NCBI GenBank assembly: GCA_965651265.1
Contig: CBFGRV010000109.1
Location: forward strand, 1 to 7,057
From: CBFGRV01 sp965651265
GTDB lineage: Bacteria; Bacteroidota; Rhodothermia; Rhodothermales; VXPQ01
Length of the DNA stretch: 7,057 nt
Direction of reading: 5' to 3'
Below, piece by piece: positions 1 through 6,437 of the stretch (its first letter is position 1; each line of letters begins with the position of its first letter). The translations under genes were made by a program, and so were the position numbers. Under the pieces are notes generated by a model, which was not told the origin of the DNA, made no database searches, and saw only the letters and a program-made list of their open reading frames with translations.

Positions 1-43
1 GGAGATGGGAGATGGGAGATGGGAGATGGGAGATGGGGACGGG
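1..43. repeat. G-rich heptamer tandem repeat (cut by window edge)
   Basis: Five perfect tandem copies of the heptamer GGAGATG fill bases 1-35. A degenerate G-rich tail follows to about base 53. GGG runs lie at 7-9, 14-16, 21-23, 28-30, 35-38 and 41-43. Most are separated by the four-base spacer AGAT, which fits the classical intramolecular G-quadruplex pattern on the plus strand. The array begins at the first base of the window, so the true copy number is unknown. Because the unit is 7 bases, any reading frame through it gives a 7-residue repeat, which explains the spurious open frame here. Function unknown; an intergenic minisatellite is the simplest reading. Confidence 0.85.
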
Positions 44-99
44 AGAGGAGAGGTCGGAGCTCGGAGGCCGGTGGCAGGGAGAGTCGTAGAGGCCGAGAT

Positions 100-159
100 T
101 TCGGATTTGCCTGTTGCACCAAGTAAATCCGAGAGTTCGGATTTATTTGTTATGCCAAG
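100..159. repeat. Imperfect direct repeat with embedded inverted half-sites
   Basis: A 24-base unit at 100-123 recurs at 136-159 with 18 of 24 positions identical. Both copies begin TTCGGATTT and end CCAAG. The octamer TCGGATTT at 101-108 and 137-144 appears in reverse complement, AAATCCGA, at 125-132. This gives three half-sites in alternating orientation, with centres 24 and 12 bases apart. The segment is more AT-rich than its surroundings and lies about 140-200 bases upstream of the tryptophanase start. It may be a degenerate intergenic repeat or a multi-site operator; the sequence does not decide. Confidence 0.6.
124..145. promoter_or_regulatory. Perfect 9-bp inverted repeat, operator or hairpin
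   Basis: TAAATCCGA at 124-132 is the exact reverse complement of TCGGATTTA at 137-145, with the four-base spacer GAGT. A dyad of 22 bases upstream of a catabolic gene could bind a dimeric regulator. As RNA it would form a 9-bp stem with a GAGT loop, followed on the plus strand by TTTGTT. A weak intrinsic terminator for a gene to the left of the window is therefore also possible. The stem is AT-rich and the T tract is interrupted, so I favour a DNA-binding site, with low certainty about the regulator family. Confidence 0.4.
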
Positions 160-298
160 GAGTCCGTCCCTGGTTCTGCGCGAGAGCCCGGATCAACTTG
201 TTCCTCGTACAACGTTCACCGCCAAACACTTGAATTGCCTCGCGGCGGAGTGGTAGGTTCAGGTCCCCCGCAACCCGCCACTAACCACTCCGAGCCGC

Positions 299-1690
299 AT
301 GAGGACGATCATCGAACCCTTCCGCATCAAGTCGGTCGAGCCCATCCGCATGACCACGCCGGAGGAGCGGCGGAGGCTGATTCGGGAAGCCGACTACAAC
401 CTGTTCTCCCTCCACGCGGAAGACGTGCTCATCGACATGCTGACCGACTCCGGCACGGCCGCGATGAGCGCGGCGCAGTGGGGTGCGATGATGAATGCCG
501 ACGAGAGTTACGCCGGCTCCCGCTCCTTCTTCCGGTTCGAGGAGGCCGTGCGGGAAATCATGCCCTTCAAGCACATCATCCCGACGCACCAGGGGCGCGC
601 GGCGGAGCGCATCCTGTTCGGGCTCCTCGGAGGGGAGGGCGTGATCATTCCATCCAACACGCACTTCGACACCACTCGCGCAAATATCGAAGCCACGGGT
701 GCCGAGGCGGTCGATCTCGTGATCGAGGAGGGACTCGACCCCGACATCGAGCTGCCCTTCAAGGGGAACATGGACTTGAAGCGGCTGGATGAGCTGCTCG
801 AGATGCACTCCGGCGACATCCCCCTCGTGATGCTCACCATCACGAACAACTCTGGGGGCGGGCAGCCCGTCTCGCTCGAGAATATCAAGGGCGTGCGCGA
901 GATCTGCGATCGCCATGGAGTGCCGCTCTTCATCGACGGTTGCCGGTTCGCGGAAAATGCCTACTTCATCAAGCTCCGCGAGAAGGAGTATGCGGATGTC
1001 GCCGTGAAGGACATCGTGCGCGAGATCTTCTCGCTCGCAGACGGGATGACGATGAGCGCAAAGAAGGATGCCCTCGTGAACATCGGCGGGTGGCTGGCGC
1101 TCAACGACGACGACCTAGCGGCGCAGGCACGAACGCAGCTCATCCTCACGGAGGGATTTCCGACGTACGGCGGGTTGGCCGCGCGTGACCTCGAGGCCAT
1201 TGCCGTCGGACTCGAGGAGGTCCTGCACGAGGATTATCTCCAATACCGGTTCGCGTCGACGCGGTACCTGGGGCAGGCGCTGCTCGACATGGGGGTTCCG
1301 ATCGTGCGCCCTGTAGGCGGCCACGCCGTCTATGTGGATGCGAAGCGGATGCTTCCCCATATCCCGCAGCTGAACTACCCGGGCCAGTCGCTTGCCGTGG
1401 CGCTGTATGAGGTAGGTGGGATACGCGGGGTGGAGATCGGCACGGTGATGTTCGGCCGGCAGCCGGACGGCAGCGAACGCCCATCAAGGATGGAGCTGGT
1501 GCGGCTCGCCATCCCACGGCGGGTCTACACGCAGAGTCACGTAGACTACGTGATCGAGTGCTTCGAGGAGGTAAACCGAAATCGCGAACAGCTGCCGGGC
1601 TACCGCATTACGTGGGAGCCGCCCATGCTGCGCCATTTCACGGCGAAATTCGAGCGCGTCGAAGAAGTCGAAGAAGATGACTCCGACTGA
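299..1690 (+). CDS. tnaA: Tryptophanase (tryptophan indole-lyase), PLP-dependent
   Basis: Predicted to cleave L-tryptophan to indole, pyruvate and ammonia in the cytosol, using PLP. The 463 residues match the usual family length of about 455-475. Fold-type I landmarks: PTHQGR at 95-100, FIDGCRFAENAYFIK near 211-225 with Asp213 facing the PLP ring nitrogen, and SAKKD at 253-257 with Lys256 as the Schiff-base lysine. Tyr71 in ESYAGS is the conserved catalytic tyrosine. The residues that separate the two sister enzymes point to tryptophanase: Asp124 (FDTT; Thr in tyrosine phenol-lyase), Ile380 (VEIG; Arg in the phenol-lyase) and His446 (LRHFTAK; Phe in the phenol-lyase). Several scaffold motifs, such as EPFRIKSVE, FKHIIPTHQGR and LVNIGG, look more like the phenol-lyase. 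The ATG at 299 was chosen because EPFRIKSVEP is the conserved family N-terminus; it has no clear Shine-Dalgarno. No tnaC leader or tnaB permease is visible. A tyrosine phenol-lyase is the less likely alternative. Confidence 0.93.
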   Translation: MRTIIEPFRIKSVEPIRMTTPEERRRLIREADYNLFSLHAEDVLIDMLTDSGTAAMSAAQWGAMMNADESYAGSRSFFRFEEAVREIMPFKHIIPTHQGRAAERILFGLLGGEGVIIPSNTHFDTTRANIEATGAEAVDLVIEEGLDPDIELPFKGNMDLKRLDELLEMHSGDIPLVMLTITNNSGGGQPVSLENIKGVREICDRHGVPLFIDGCRFAENAYFIKLREKEYADVAVKDIVREIFSLADGMTMSAKKDALVNIGGWLALNDDDLAAQARTQLILTEGFPTYGGLAARDLEAIAVGLEEVLHEDYLQYRFASTRYLGQALLDMGVPIVRPVGGHAVYVDAKRMLPHIPQLNYPGQSLAVALYEVGGIRGVEIGTVMFGRQPDGSERPSRMELVRLAIPRRVYTQSHVDYVIECFEEVNRNREQLPGYRITWEPPMLRHFTAKFERVEEVEEDDSD

Positions 1691-1701
1691 CGGCGCTGAC
1701 C

Positions 1702-1977
1702 CTAGAAACACTCGGCGGGATTATCCGGGTCGATATAGCACGCATCGCTGGAGATCTGCCGCGAAAACACGAGCCCGAATTCGAGCTCTGCGAGTCGCTC
1801 CTCGATGGCATCACCGACATACAGGTCATCGCCCTCCGTGATCACCGGAAGCGTCACGCCCTTCGGTAGGTTATCAGGCGCATCATAGCGCACCTTGTGC
1901 GCCACGACCAGATCCTCCAGCTTCTCCTGGATCTCGTCGGCCTCTCTCGATTCATGGGTTCGGTGCAGTACAATCAT
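1702..1977 (-). CDS. Small thioredoxin/glutaredoxin-fold-like protein without CXXC, function unknown
   Basis: A 91-residue protein with no signal peptide or membrane segment, so probably cytosolic. The order of elements suggests a glutaredoxin-like fold: strand MIVLHRT (1-7), helix ESREADEIQEKLEDL (9-23), strand VVAHKVRYD, then TLPVITEGDDLYVG (42-55), which resembles a cis-proline loop (Pro44) and the next strand, then helix DAIEERLAELE. An ungapped comparison puts Ser10 and Ala13 where a glutaredoxin has its CXXC cysteines. The only cysteines are Cys80 and Cys90 in an acidic tail ending AECF. The start is supported by a good Shine-Dalgarno, GAGGT, six bases upstream. It lies 49 bases downstream of msrA on the same strand, so a shared transcript is likely, and it converges on tnaA. 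The fold call is inferred from pattern only; catalytic activity is not shown. Confidence 0.75.
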   Translation of the reverse strand: MIVLHRTHESREADEIQEKLEDLVVAHKVRYDAPDNLPKGVTLPVITEGDDLYVGDAIEERLAELEFGLVFSRQISSDACYIDPDNPAECF

Positions 1978-2026
1978 TGAACTACCTCATGCATCTGAAC
2001 TCATGGGTCAACTGGCGGTGTCGCTT

Positions 2027-2590
2027 CTATAGCACTTCCGCCTTAAGCCGGTCGAAATGCTGCTTGCGCGCCTTGGCGAGCTTGGGCGCAATCACGGCCT
2101 GGCAGTAGGGCTGCCAGGAATGGCTGCGATAATACTGACGGTGATACGCCTCTGCAGGGTAAAATGTCTCCAGAGGCTCGATCTGTGTCACAACGGGGTC
2201 ATCCCAGATGCCGCTGCTATCGACCTCGTTCGTGACTGCGCGCGCAATGCGCTCCTGCTCGACATCGTGATATAGGATGATGGAGCGATACTGCGGGCCC
2301 ACATCCGGCCCCTGGCGGTCCGGCGTGGTCGGATCGTGAATCGTGTAGAAGATCTCGATGAGGTCGCGATAGGAGATCTCCTCGGGATCGAAGGTGATCT
2401 GCACCACTTCGGCGTGGCCCGTTTTCCCCGTACAGACCTGCTCGTAGCTCGGATGTGGCACGTCTCCCCCCGCGTAGCCCGGGACGATCTCCTCGACGCC
2501 GCGGAGCTGCTCATAAACGGCCTCGAGGCACCAGAAGCAACCTCCACCCAGTGTCGCCTTTTGATGCGATGTCATTTCTCGGTCAAGCAT
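2027..2590 (-). CDS. msrA: Peptide-methionine (S)-S-oxide reductase MsrA
   Basis: Reduces methionine-S-sulfoxide in proteins and free methionine back to methionine, as oxidative damage repair in the cytosol. The signature GCFWCLE is at residues 17-23, with Cys18 the expected nucleophile. Other family motifs: PGYAGG (37-42), TGHAEVVQITFDP with Glu61 as the conserved acid, QGPDVGPQYRSII near 93-105 at the substrate site, and the C-terminal YCQAVIAPKL with Cys163 as the likely resolving cysteine. No signal peptide and no fused MsrB domain; 187 residues is normal for a single-domain MsrA. The ATG at 2590 has an AGG four bases upstream. The internal ATG at 2575 (MTSHQKATLGGGCFW) is an equally plausible start with a poorer ribosome site. 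The gene follows the deacetylase fusion after 108 bases, where I see no convincing promoter or terminator, and precedes the small redox-fold-like gene. Confidence 0.95.
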   Translation of the reverse strand: MLDREMTSHQKATLGGGCFWCLEAVYEQLRGVEEIVPGYAGGDVPHPSYEQVCTGKTGHAEVVQITFDPEEISYRDLIEIFYTIHDPTTPDRQGPDVGPQYRSIILYHDVEQERIARAVTNEVDSSGIWDDPVVTQIEPLETFYPAEAYHRQYYRSHSWQPYCQAVIAPKLAKARKQHFDRLKAEVL

Positions 2591-2698
2591 TCAACCTGAT
2601 GAAGGGATCGCCGGAGTTGGCGAACGCCCGCCTTAGACTATCCCGCACTGGCCAAAATGTTCGACGAGCCGAAAGAGGCCGCGTGGATGTCCCCGAGC

Positions 2699-4621
2699 TC
2701 ACGGTCTCCACTCAGCCAGGCGACGAAACAACTCCTCTGCCCGGTGCGATGCGGCCGAATCATTCAGGTCGTAGAGCCAGAAATGCTCCAGGTCCCATTC
2801 ATTGACGAGAAGCTGTAAAGTGCCCTGCGACTTGTGCTCGGCGATGAGCCAGTTGACGATGATCTGGTAGGTGAGCAGGCTATCGACTTCGAGAGGACTG
2901 CGTCGATCGAATGTGAATTGCGGAGCGGCATCACGCGTTCGGGTCAGGGGATAGGCCTCGAGGCCGGTGAAGGTCAGGGTTTCGTTGGCCTTGCCGGCCA
3001 GCCCGCCCAGAACGGCGGGTCGGTCGGTCGGCTCCATCTGCTCGACGGCGCGCAGAGCCAGAATGCTTGCGCTCTTGTGGTGGCCGTGCGTGTCCTCGGT
3101 CGGCAGGAGCGTGAAAACGGCATCGTAGCGGCCCTTCGCCAGGATCTCGGCCAGCCTCCGCGTCACGTCGGCCGAATCCCACACGTGCTGCAGCACGGTG
3201 TCTGCATCGAGCAGATACATGTGATCGAATTCGTCGAGGAAGAACACATTTCGCAGGCCGATGATCTTACCGCCGCGGAGCATCTCCTGCTTGCGCACTG
3301 CAGGGAGGTAGGTGCGCGCTTCAGGCTCTGCGGCGATCGGCCTATCGTAAATGGGCTCGGCGAGCATCGCATAGTCGTATCCGCCGCTTCCATCCGTGAT
3401 GACGACGACATCCACCTCTCCGTCGAGATGCTTCGAGATGGCGTACAGTGTGGCGGCATACATCACCTCGTCGTCGTGGTGGGCCTGAACGCTCAGGATT
3501 CGAGGTCGCTCGTTCAGGCCGTCCGTCTGGGCCATGGCCGGTTGCGCCCAACTCGATCCGGCCAGCAGTGCGATGAGGAGCGCACGCACCACGTCGAATG
3601 CGAAGATCGTCCGGGACTCGTAGGTCTCGCCGGGCCGAAGAACCGTCGAGGGAAAGGACGGCTGGTTTGGTGAATCGGGAAAGTGCTGCGTTTCGAGGCA
3701 AAATCCGGTGCGCCGTTCGAAAGTCATTCCTTTTCCAGCTAGCGAGCCATCCAGACGATTACCGGAATAGAATTGCATGCCCGGCGCGGTGGTGTAAACG
3801 GTCATCGTTCGGCCGCTCTCGGGCTCTACGACCCGGGCCGCCCGATGCAGCAGCCCGGACGCTCCATCCAGCACGAAATTGTGATCGTAGCCGCCGGCCA
3901 GAGCCACCTGCTCGTCATCGCCGTCGATTCGCTCGCCGATGGGACGAAGCTCGGTGAAGTCGAACGGGGTTCCCTCGACCGAAGCGATCTCGCCCGTAGG
4001 AATCATCGTTCGATCTATCGGGGTGAATGCACGGGCATCGATGGCTATTCGATGTTCCAGGATGTCACGACGGCCAATGCCGGCCAGATTGAAGTAGGTA
4101 TGCTGCGTCAGGTTGATGTGCGTGGGCCGGTCCGTCGTCGCGCGGTAACTGATGACCAATTCGTTGTCATCGGTGAGTAGATAGATGACGCGCGCCTCGA
4201 CAGTGCCGGGATATCCCTCTTCGCCGTCGAGACTCGTGTAGGTGAGGACCAGGCCCCTCTCGCGTTCCCGCTCGACGGACGAGGCGTCCCACAGCACCTT
4301 GTCGAAGCCGCGCTCACCGCCGTGGAGGTGGTTCGCCCCGTCGTTCGTCGCGAGCTCGTATGTCTCCCCATCCAGCTCAAATCGGCCCTGCGCTATTCGA
4401 TTCGCGTACCGCCCGATGATCGCGCCGAAATAGGGATGGCCCCTCGTGTACTCCTCGATGGAGTCGAATCCCAGTGCAATATCGGCGAGTTCGCCGTGCG
4501 CGTCCGGCACGAAGAGATGGGTGATGATGCCTCCGTAATTAGTGATCCTCACCTCCATCCCCCCGGCGTTCTTCAGTGTGAACAGGCGGGGTGACCCCGA
4601 CGATCCGGCCAATCGACTCAC
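2699..4621 (-). CDS. Galactose mutarotase (aldose 1-epimerase) fused in frame to PIG-L family deacetylase
   Basis: One uninterrupted frame of two domains; residue numbers count from the GTG at 4621. Residues 1 to about 344 are a complete GalM-type mutarotase, which interconverts alpha and beta anomers of aldoses. Seen are GRYANRI with Arg71, NHLHGG with His100, LTQHTYFNL with His174 (acid), GGYDHNF with Asp246 and CLETQHFPDSPN with Glu310 (base). Residues 345-364 read as a signal peptide ending AMA|Q. Residues 365-640 are a PIG-L/LmbE-type zinc N-deacetylase: AHHDDE (380-385, usually AHPDDE) with His381 and Asp384, and HGHH (512-515) with His515 as probable third ligand. The GTG start forms a GTGA overlap with the stop of the DUF2911 gene; the TTG at 4663 would give a longer, unconserved N-terminus. 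The mutarotase ends naturally near residue 344, so the natural state may be two proteins, the second starting at GTG 3589 or 3592. A read-through or assembly error cannot be excluded. Confidence 0.85.
   Translation of the reverse strand: MSRLAGSSGSPRLFTLKNAGGMEVRITNYGGIITHLFVPDAHGELADIALGFDSIEEYTRGHPYFGAIIGRYANRIAQGRFELDGETYELATNDGANHLHGGERGFDKVLWDASSVERERERGLVLTYTSLDGEEGYPGTVEARVIYLLTDDNELVISYRATTDRPTHINLTQHTYFNLAGIGRRDILEHRIAIDARAFTPIDRTMIPTGEIASVEGTPFDFTELRPIGERIDGDDEQVALAGGYDHNFVLDGASGLLHRAARVVEPESGRTMTVYTTAPGMQFYSGNRLDGSLAGKGMTFERRTGFCLETQHFPDSPNQPSFPSTVLRPGETYESRTIFAFDVVRALLIALLAGSSWAQPAMAQTDGLNERPRILSVQAHHDDEVMYAATLYAISKHLDGEVDVVVITDGSGGYDYAMLAEPIYDRPIAAEPEARTYLPAVRKQEMLRGGKIIGLRNVFFLDEFDHMYLLDADTVLQHVWDSADVTRRLAEILAKGRYDAVFTLLPTEDTHGHHKSASILALRAVEQMEPTDRPAVLGGLAGKANETLTFTGLEAYPLTRTRDAAPQFTFDRRSPLEVDSLLTYQIIVNWLIAEHKSQGTLQLLVNEWDLEHFWLYDLNDSAASHRAEELFRRLAEWRP
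3530..3589 (-). other. Internal signal-peptide-like segment at the mutarotase/deacetylase junction
   Basis: The junction encodes V-RALLIALLAGSSWAQPAMA-Q: one arginine, a short hydrophobic core (ALLIALLAG) and a small-X-small cleavage motif (AMA before Gln). This is the layout of an N-terminal Sec signal peptide, yet about 340 residues of mutarotase precede it in the same frame. Two adjacent GTG codons at 3592 and 3589 (minus strand) would make natural starts for a separate 296- or 297-residue exported deacetylase. No clear Shine-Dalgarno precedes them. The mutarotase part ends just before in the usual way (LRPGETYESRTIFAF), without a stop codon. Confidence 0.65.
4618..4621 (-). promoter_or_regulatory. 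GTGA stop-start overlap coupling DUF2911 to the mutarotase
   Basis: On the minus strand the GTG at 4621-4619 shares two bases with the TGA at 4620-4618. Four-base overlaps of this type usually mean termination-reinitiation coupling, and here the overlap decides the start of the downstream mutarotase, which lacks a clear Shine-Dalgarno of its own. Confidence 0.7.
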
Positions 4622-5220
4622 GGCGCCGCTTCGAACGGAATACGCACCTCGGTACGCTCCCAACTCAGCACCAAGTCCGCCACCTTCGGACTCGAGTGGT
4701 CGAAGCTGATCGTGAACTGGTCGACTTCTTCGTCGGTGCTTCCGGTGGGCAAGCGGATCGTCAATACGTCCTCTTCCGGATCGAAAACCTGTGTGAACGT
4801 TTCGGTTTCCGCATCAAACCGGCCCGTGCCGTCCAAACCCAGGTGAGGGCTGAAATGGATGGTCCAGGTTTCAGCGCCGGGTTCGGTGAAAATGGCATAG
4901 GTACCGGCTTCGACACGATTTCCGTCAATGAGCAGGTCCTCCGTGAAGGTGATCTCGGTGGCCTCGTTGGCGCCCGTACGCCAGACCTGGCCGAAAGGCA
5001 CTAGAAATTGCTGATCATCCGTGTTTGCTCCGAAGATCGCGCGCCCACGCCGGTAGGGACGACCGTACGTCACCTTCACGTAGGCATCGCCGATGTGAGT
5101 CCGAGCAATGCCTATCGGACTCGGTCGACGGGAGGGGTGAAGGTCTTGCGCCAGGGCTTGATCGGAAAAGGTGATCAGCGCAGCAAGGAAGAAGATGCCA
5201 AGGATTTGGGTCGCTCTCAT
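4618..5220 (-). CDS. Secreted DUF2911 domain protein
   Basis: Function unknown; DUF2911 proteins are typically exported single-domain proteins. From the ATG at 5220 the product has 200 residues. It starts with a Sec signal peptide (MRATQILGIFFLAALITFSDQALA, cleavage before Gln-Asp). Family motifs follow in order: a leading IGDAYVKVTYGRPYRRGRAIFG, then LVPFGQVWRTGANEATEITF, LLIDGNRVEAGTYAIFTEPG, a WTIHFS strand, and a C-terminal LVLSWERTEVRIPF. In-frame ATGs at 5238 and 5304 are alternative starts; 5238 only lengthens the n-region, while 5304 would bury the signal peptide. None has a strong Shine-Dalgarno. The stop overlaps the mutarotase GTG start by four bases, which implies translational coupling. 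It is the first gene of the minus-strand block and faces the SMP-30 gene across a divergent intergenic region. Confidence 0.88.
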   Translation of the reverse strand: MRATQILGIFFLAALITFSDQALAQDLHPSRRPSPIGIARTHIGDAYVKVTYGRPYRRGRAIFGANTDDQQFLVPFGQVWRTGANEATEITFTEDLLIDGNRVEAGTYAIFTEPGAETWTIHFSPHLGLDGTGRFDAETETFTQVFDPEEDVLTIRLPTGSTDEEVDQFTISFDHSSPKVADLVLSWERTEVRIPFEAAP

Positions 5221-5459
5221 GGTGGCGAAAGGTCTCATGCTGTGGGTGGTTCCAGGTAAAAAGTTGATCGCACGAAGGTACTCATCCGTTCGCGCCCTTT
5301 CCATCGTCCGCCGCGGCGGCCGCTGTTTTTGACCTTCGAGATCGTGCCTCGTGCGATTCGAAACGGAGCATCAGGGAACAGCATCCTCACCATGGCGAAA
5401 ATGCAGGTATCGTCGTTCGGCATTAGATTGCGACCCTACCCCTACCCATCAAATTCCCT
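5221..5459. promoter_or_regulatory. Divergent intergenic region between DUF2911 and SMP-30 genes
   Basis: These 239 bases must hold the promoters for the minus block and for the plus-strand SMP-30 gene. I could not assign convincing -35/-10 boxes on either strand. A 9-base inverted repeat, ATCGCACGA at 5267-5275 and TCGTGCGAT at 5349-5357, lies within it, and between the arms is a GC-only palindrome, CCGCCGCGGCGG, at 5308-5319. Neither SMP-30 nor DUF2911 has a strong ribosome site here, so leaderless or weakly initiated transcripts are possible. Confidence 0.45.
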
Positions 5460-6437
5460 ATGCGAACAATGAAGACTCGGCAACAGCTGCCTCTTCGCAG
5501 GACGTATTATGCTGCGTATTCCTGCGTCCTATTTGCCTTCGTCAGCCTGATCGCTGCGTGTGAAGTCCCCGATCGGGAAACCGACCTGTCGGCCACGACG
5601 ACCCGGGGTCAGGTCGAGCTCCGCGAGGTCTGGTCCCTGGACGAAGGGCTCGACTGGCCTGAATCGGCTCTGTACGATGCCGATCGAGGCCTCATCTACG
5701 TATCGAACATCGGGGGCGACCCGAGCGCGAAGGACGGCAACGGCTACATCAGCACGGTCTCGCCGGAAGGCGATATCCTTGAAGAGCAGTGGGCAACAGG
5801 TATGAACGCGCCCAAGGGATTGGCGCTCGATGGCGGAACGTTGTACGTCTCCGACATCGATGAGCTCGTCGCCATCGACACGGAGACAGGTGAGATCACG
5901 GGCCGTTACCCTGCCGAAGGTGCGCAGTTTCTCAACGACGTGGCCGCCGCGAACGGTGTGGTCTACGTCACTGATTCCGGCACGGGGCGGATCCATCGTC
6001 TGGAGGGAGATTCGTTCACGGTGTGGGTCGACGATCCGCGCATCCAGTCCCCCAACGGAATTTATGTGGTGGATGGCGAGATCGTGGTGGCAGCGGCGGA
6101 CAGTTCTGCTGCCGAGCCGGGCCAGGAACGCTACCTGTGGACGATCTCACCGGATGGGACCGAACTCGAGCCGCTTGGTGGAACTACGCCTCTAGGAGGG
6201 TTGGATGCCGTCGAGCCCGACGGGCAAGGCGGATTTTTCCTGTCGGACTGGGGAGGCGCCATCGTGATGCATTTCACGCCCGGTGATTCCGCCAGAACGC
6301 TGGTGGAAGTGAGCCAGGGGACGGCCGATTTCGATTACGTGGCCGAATCCGGCATGTTGTATTTGCCCGTCATGGTCGCCGGCCGCCTCATTGCCTACGA
6401 GGCTACCTGGGGTTCTGAGTCAAATGGGATGCAATGA
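5460..6437 (+). CDS. SMP-30/gluconolactonase-like beta-propeller lipoprotein
   Basis: A 325-residue lipidated propeller protein. The N-terminus has basic residues (Arg2, Lys5, Arg7, Arg13, Arg14), a hydrophobic segment and a lipobox LIAAC with Cys34 as the acylated residue, which places it in a membrane facing the periplasm or outside. The rest shows repeated propeller blades: LIYVSN, LYVSD, VYVTD, FFLSDW and MLYLPV, each followed by a turn and a strand. SMP-30/gluconolactonase features can be matched: Glu68 in WPES, Asn199 in SPNGI and Asp249 in GLDAVEPDG are candidate metal ligands. A lactonase on sugar lactones is possible, but many such proteins are uncharacterised binding or hydrolase propellers. 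ATG 5460 was used; ATG 5469 is an alternative, and neither has a Shine-Dalgarno. The stop overlaps the next start as ATGA. Confidence 0.85.
   Translation: MRTMKTRQQLPLRRTYYAAYSCVLFAFVSLIAACEVPDRETDLSATTTRGQVELREVWSLDEGLDWPESALYDADRGLIYVSNIGGDPSAKDGNGYISTVSPEGDILEEQWATGMNAPKGLALDGGTLYVSDIDELVAIDTETGEITGRYPAEGAQFLNDVAAANGVVYVTDSGTGRIHRLEGDSFTVWVDDPRIQSPNGIYVVDGEIVVAAADSSAAEPGQERYLWTISPDGTELEPLGGTTPLGGLDAVEPDGQGGFFLSDWGGAIVMHFTPGDSARTLVEVSQGTADFDYVAESGMLYLPVMVAGRLIAYEATWGSESNGMQ

Noticed and set aside
5..256. Open frame of 83 codons through the heptamer array
   Set aside because: Its first part is just the translated 7-base repeat and the rest has no protein-like pattern; it overlaps the half-site repeats.
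281..916. Minus-strand open frame of 211 codons opposite the tryptophanase
   Set aside because: Antisense shadow typical of high-GC coding DNA; the plus strand carries conserved tryptophanase motifs throughout.
1691..1701. Possible bidirectional terminator between the convergent genes
   Set aside because: Only 11 bases separate the two stops and no stem with a T tract could be found there or in the flanking gene ends.
2591..2698. Possible msrA promoter or terminator after the deacetylase
   Set aside because: AT-rich patches such as ATTTTGG and GATAGTC are present on the minus strand but do not form a pair of boxes with acceptable spacing, and only a 4-bp stem was seen.
2834..3673. Plus-strand open frame of 279 codons opposite the deacetylase
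   Set aside because: It is the complement of the PIG-L coding region, which has clear catalytic motifs; the plus-strand translation has no recognisable domain.
5308..5330. GC palindrome followed by a T run, terminator-like on the plus strand
   Set aside because: No plus-strand gene ends before it, the palindrome CCGCCGCGGCGG leaves almost no loop, and it lies in a divergent promoter region.
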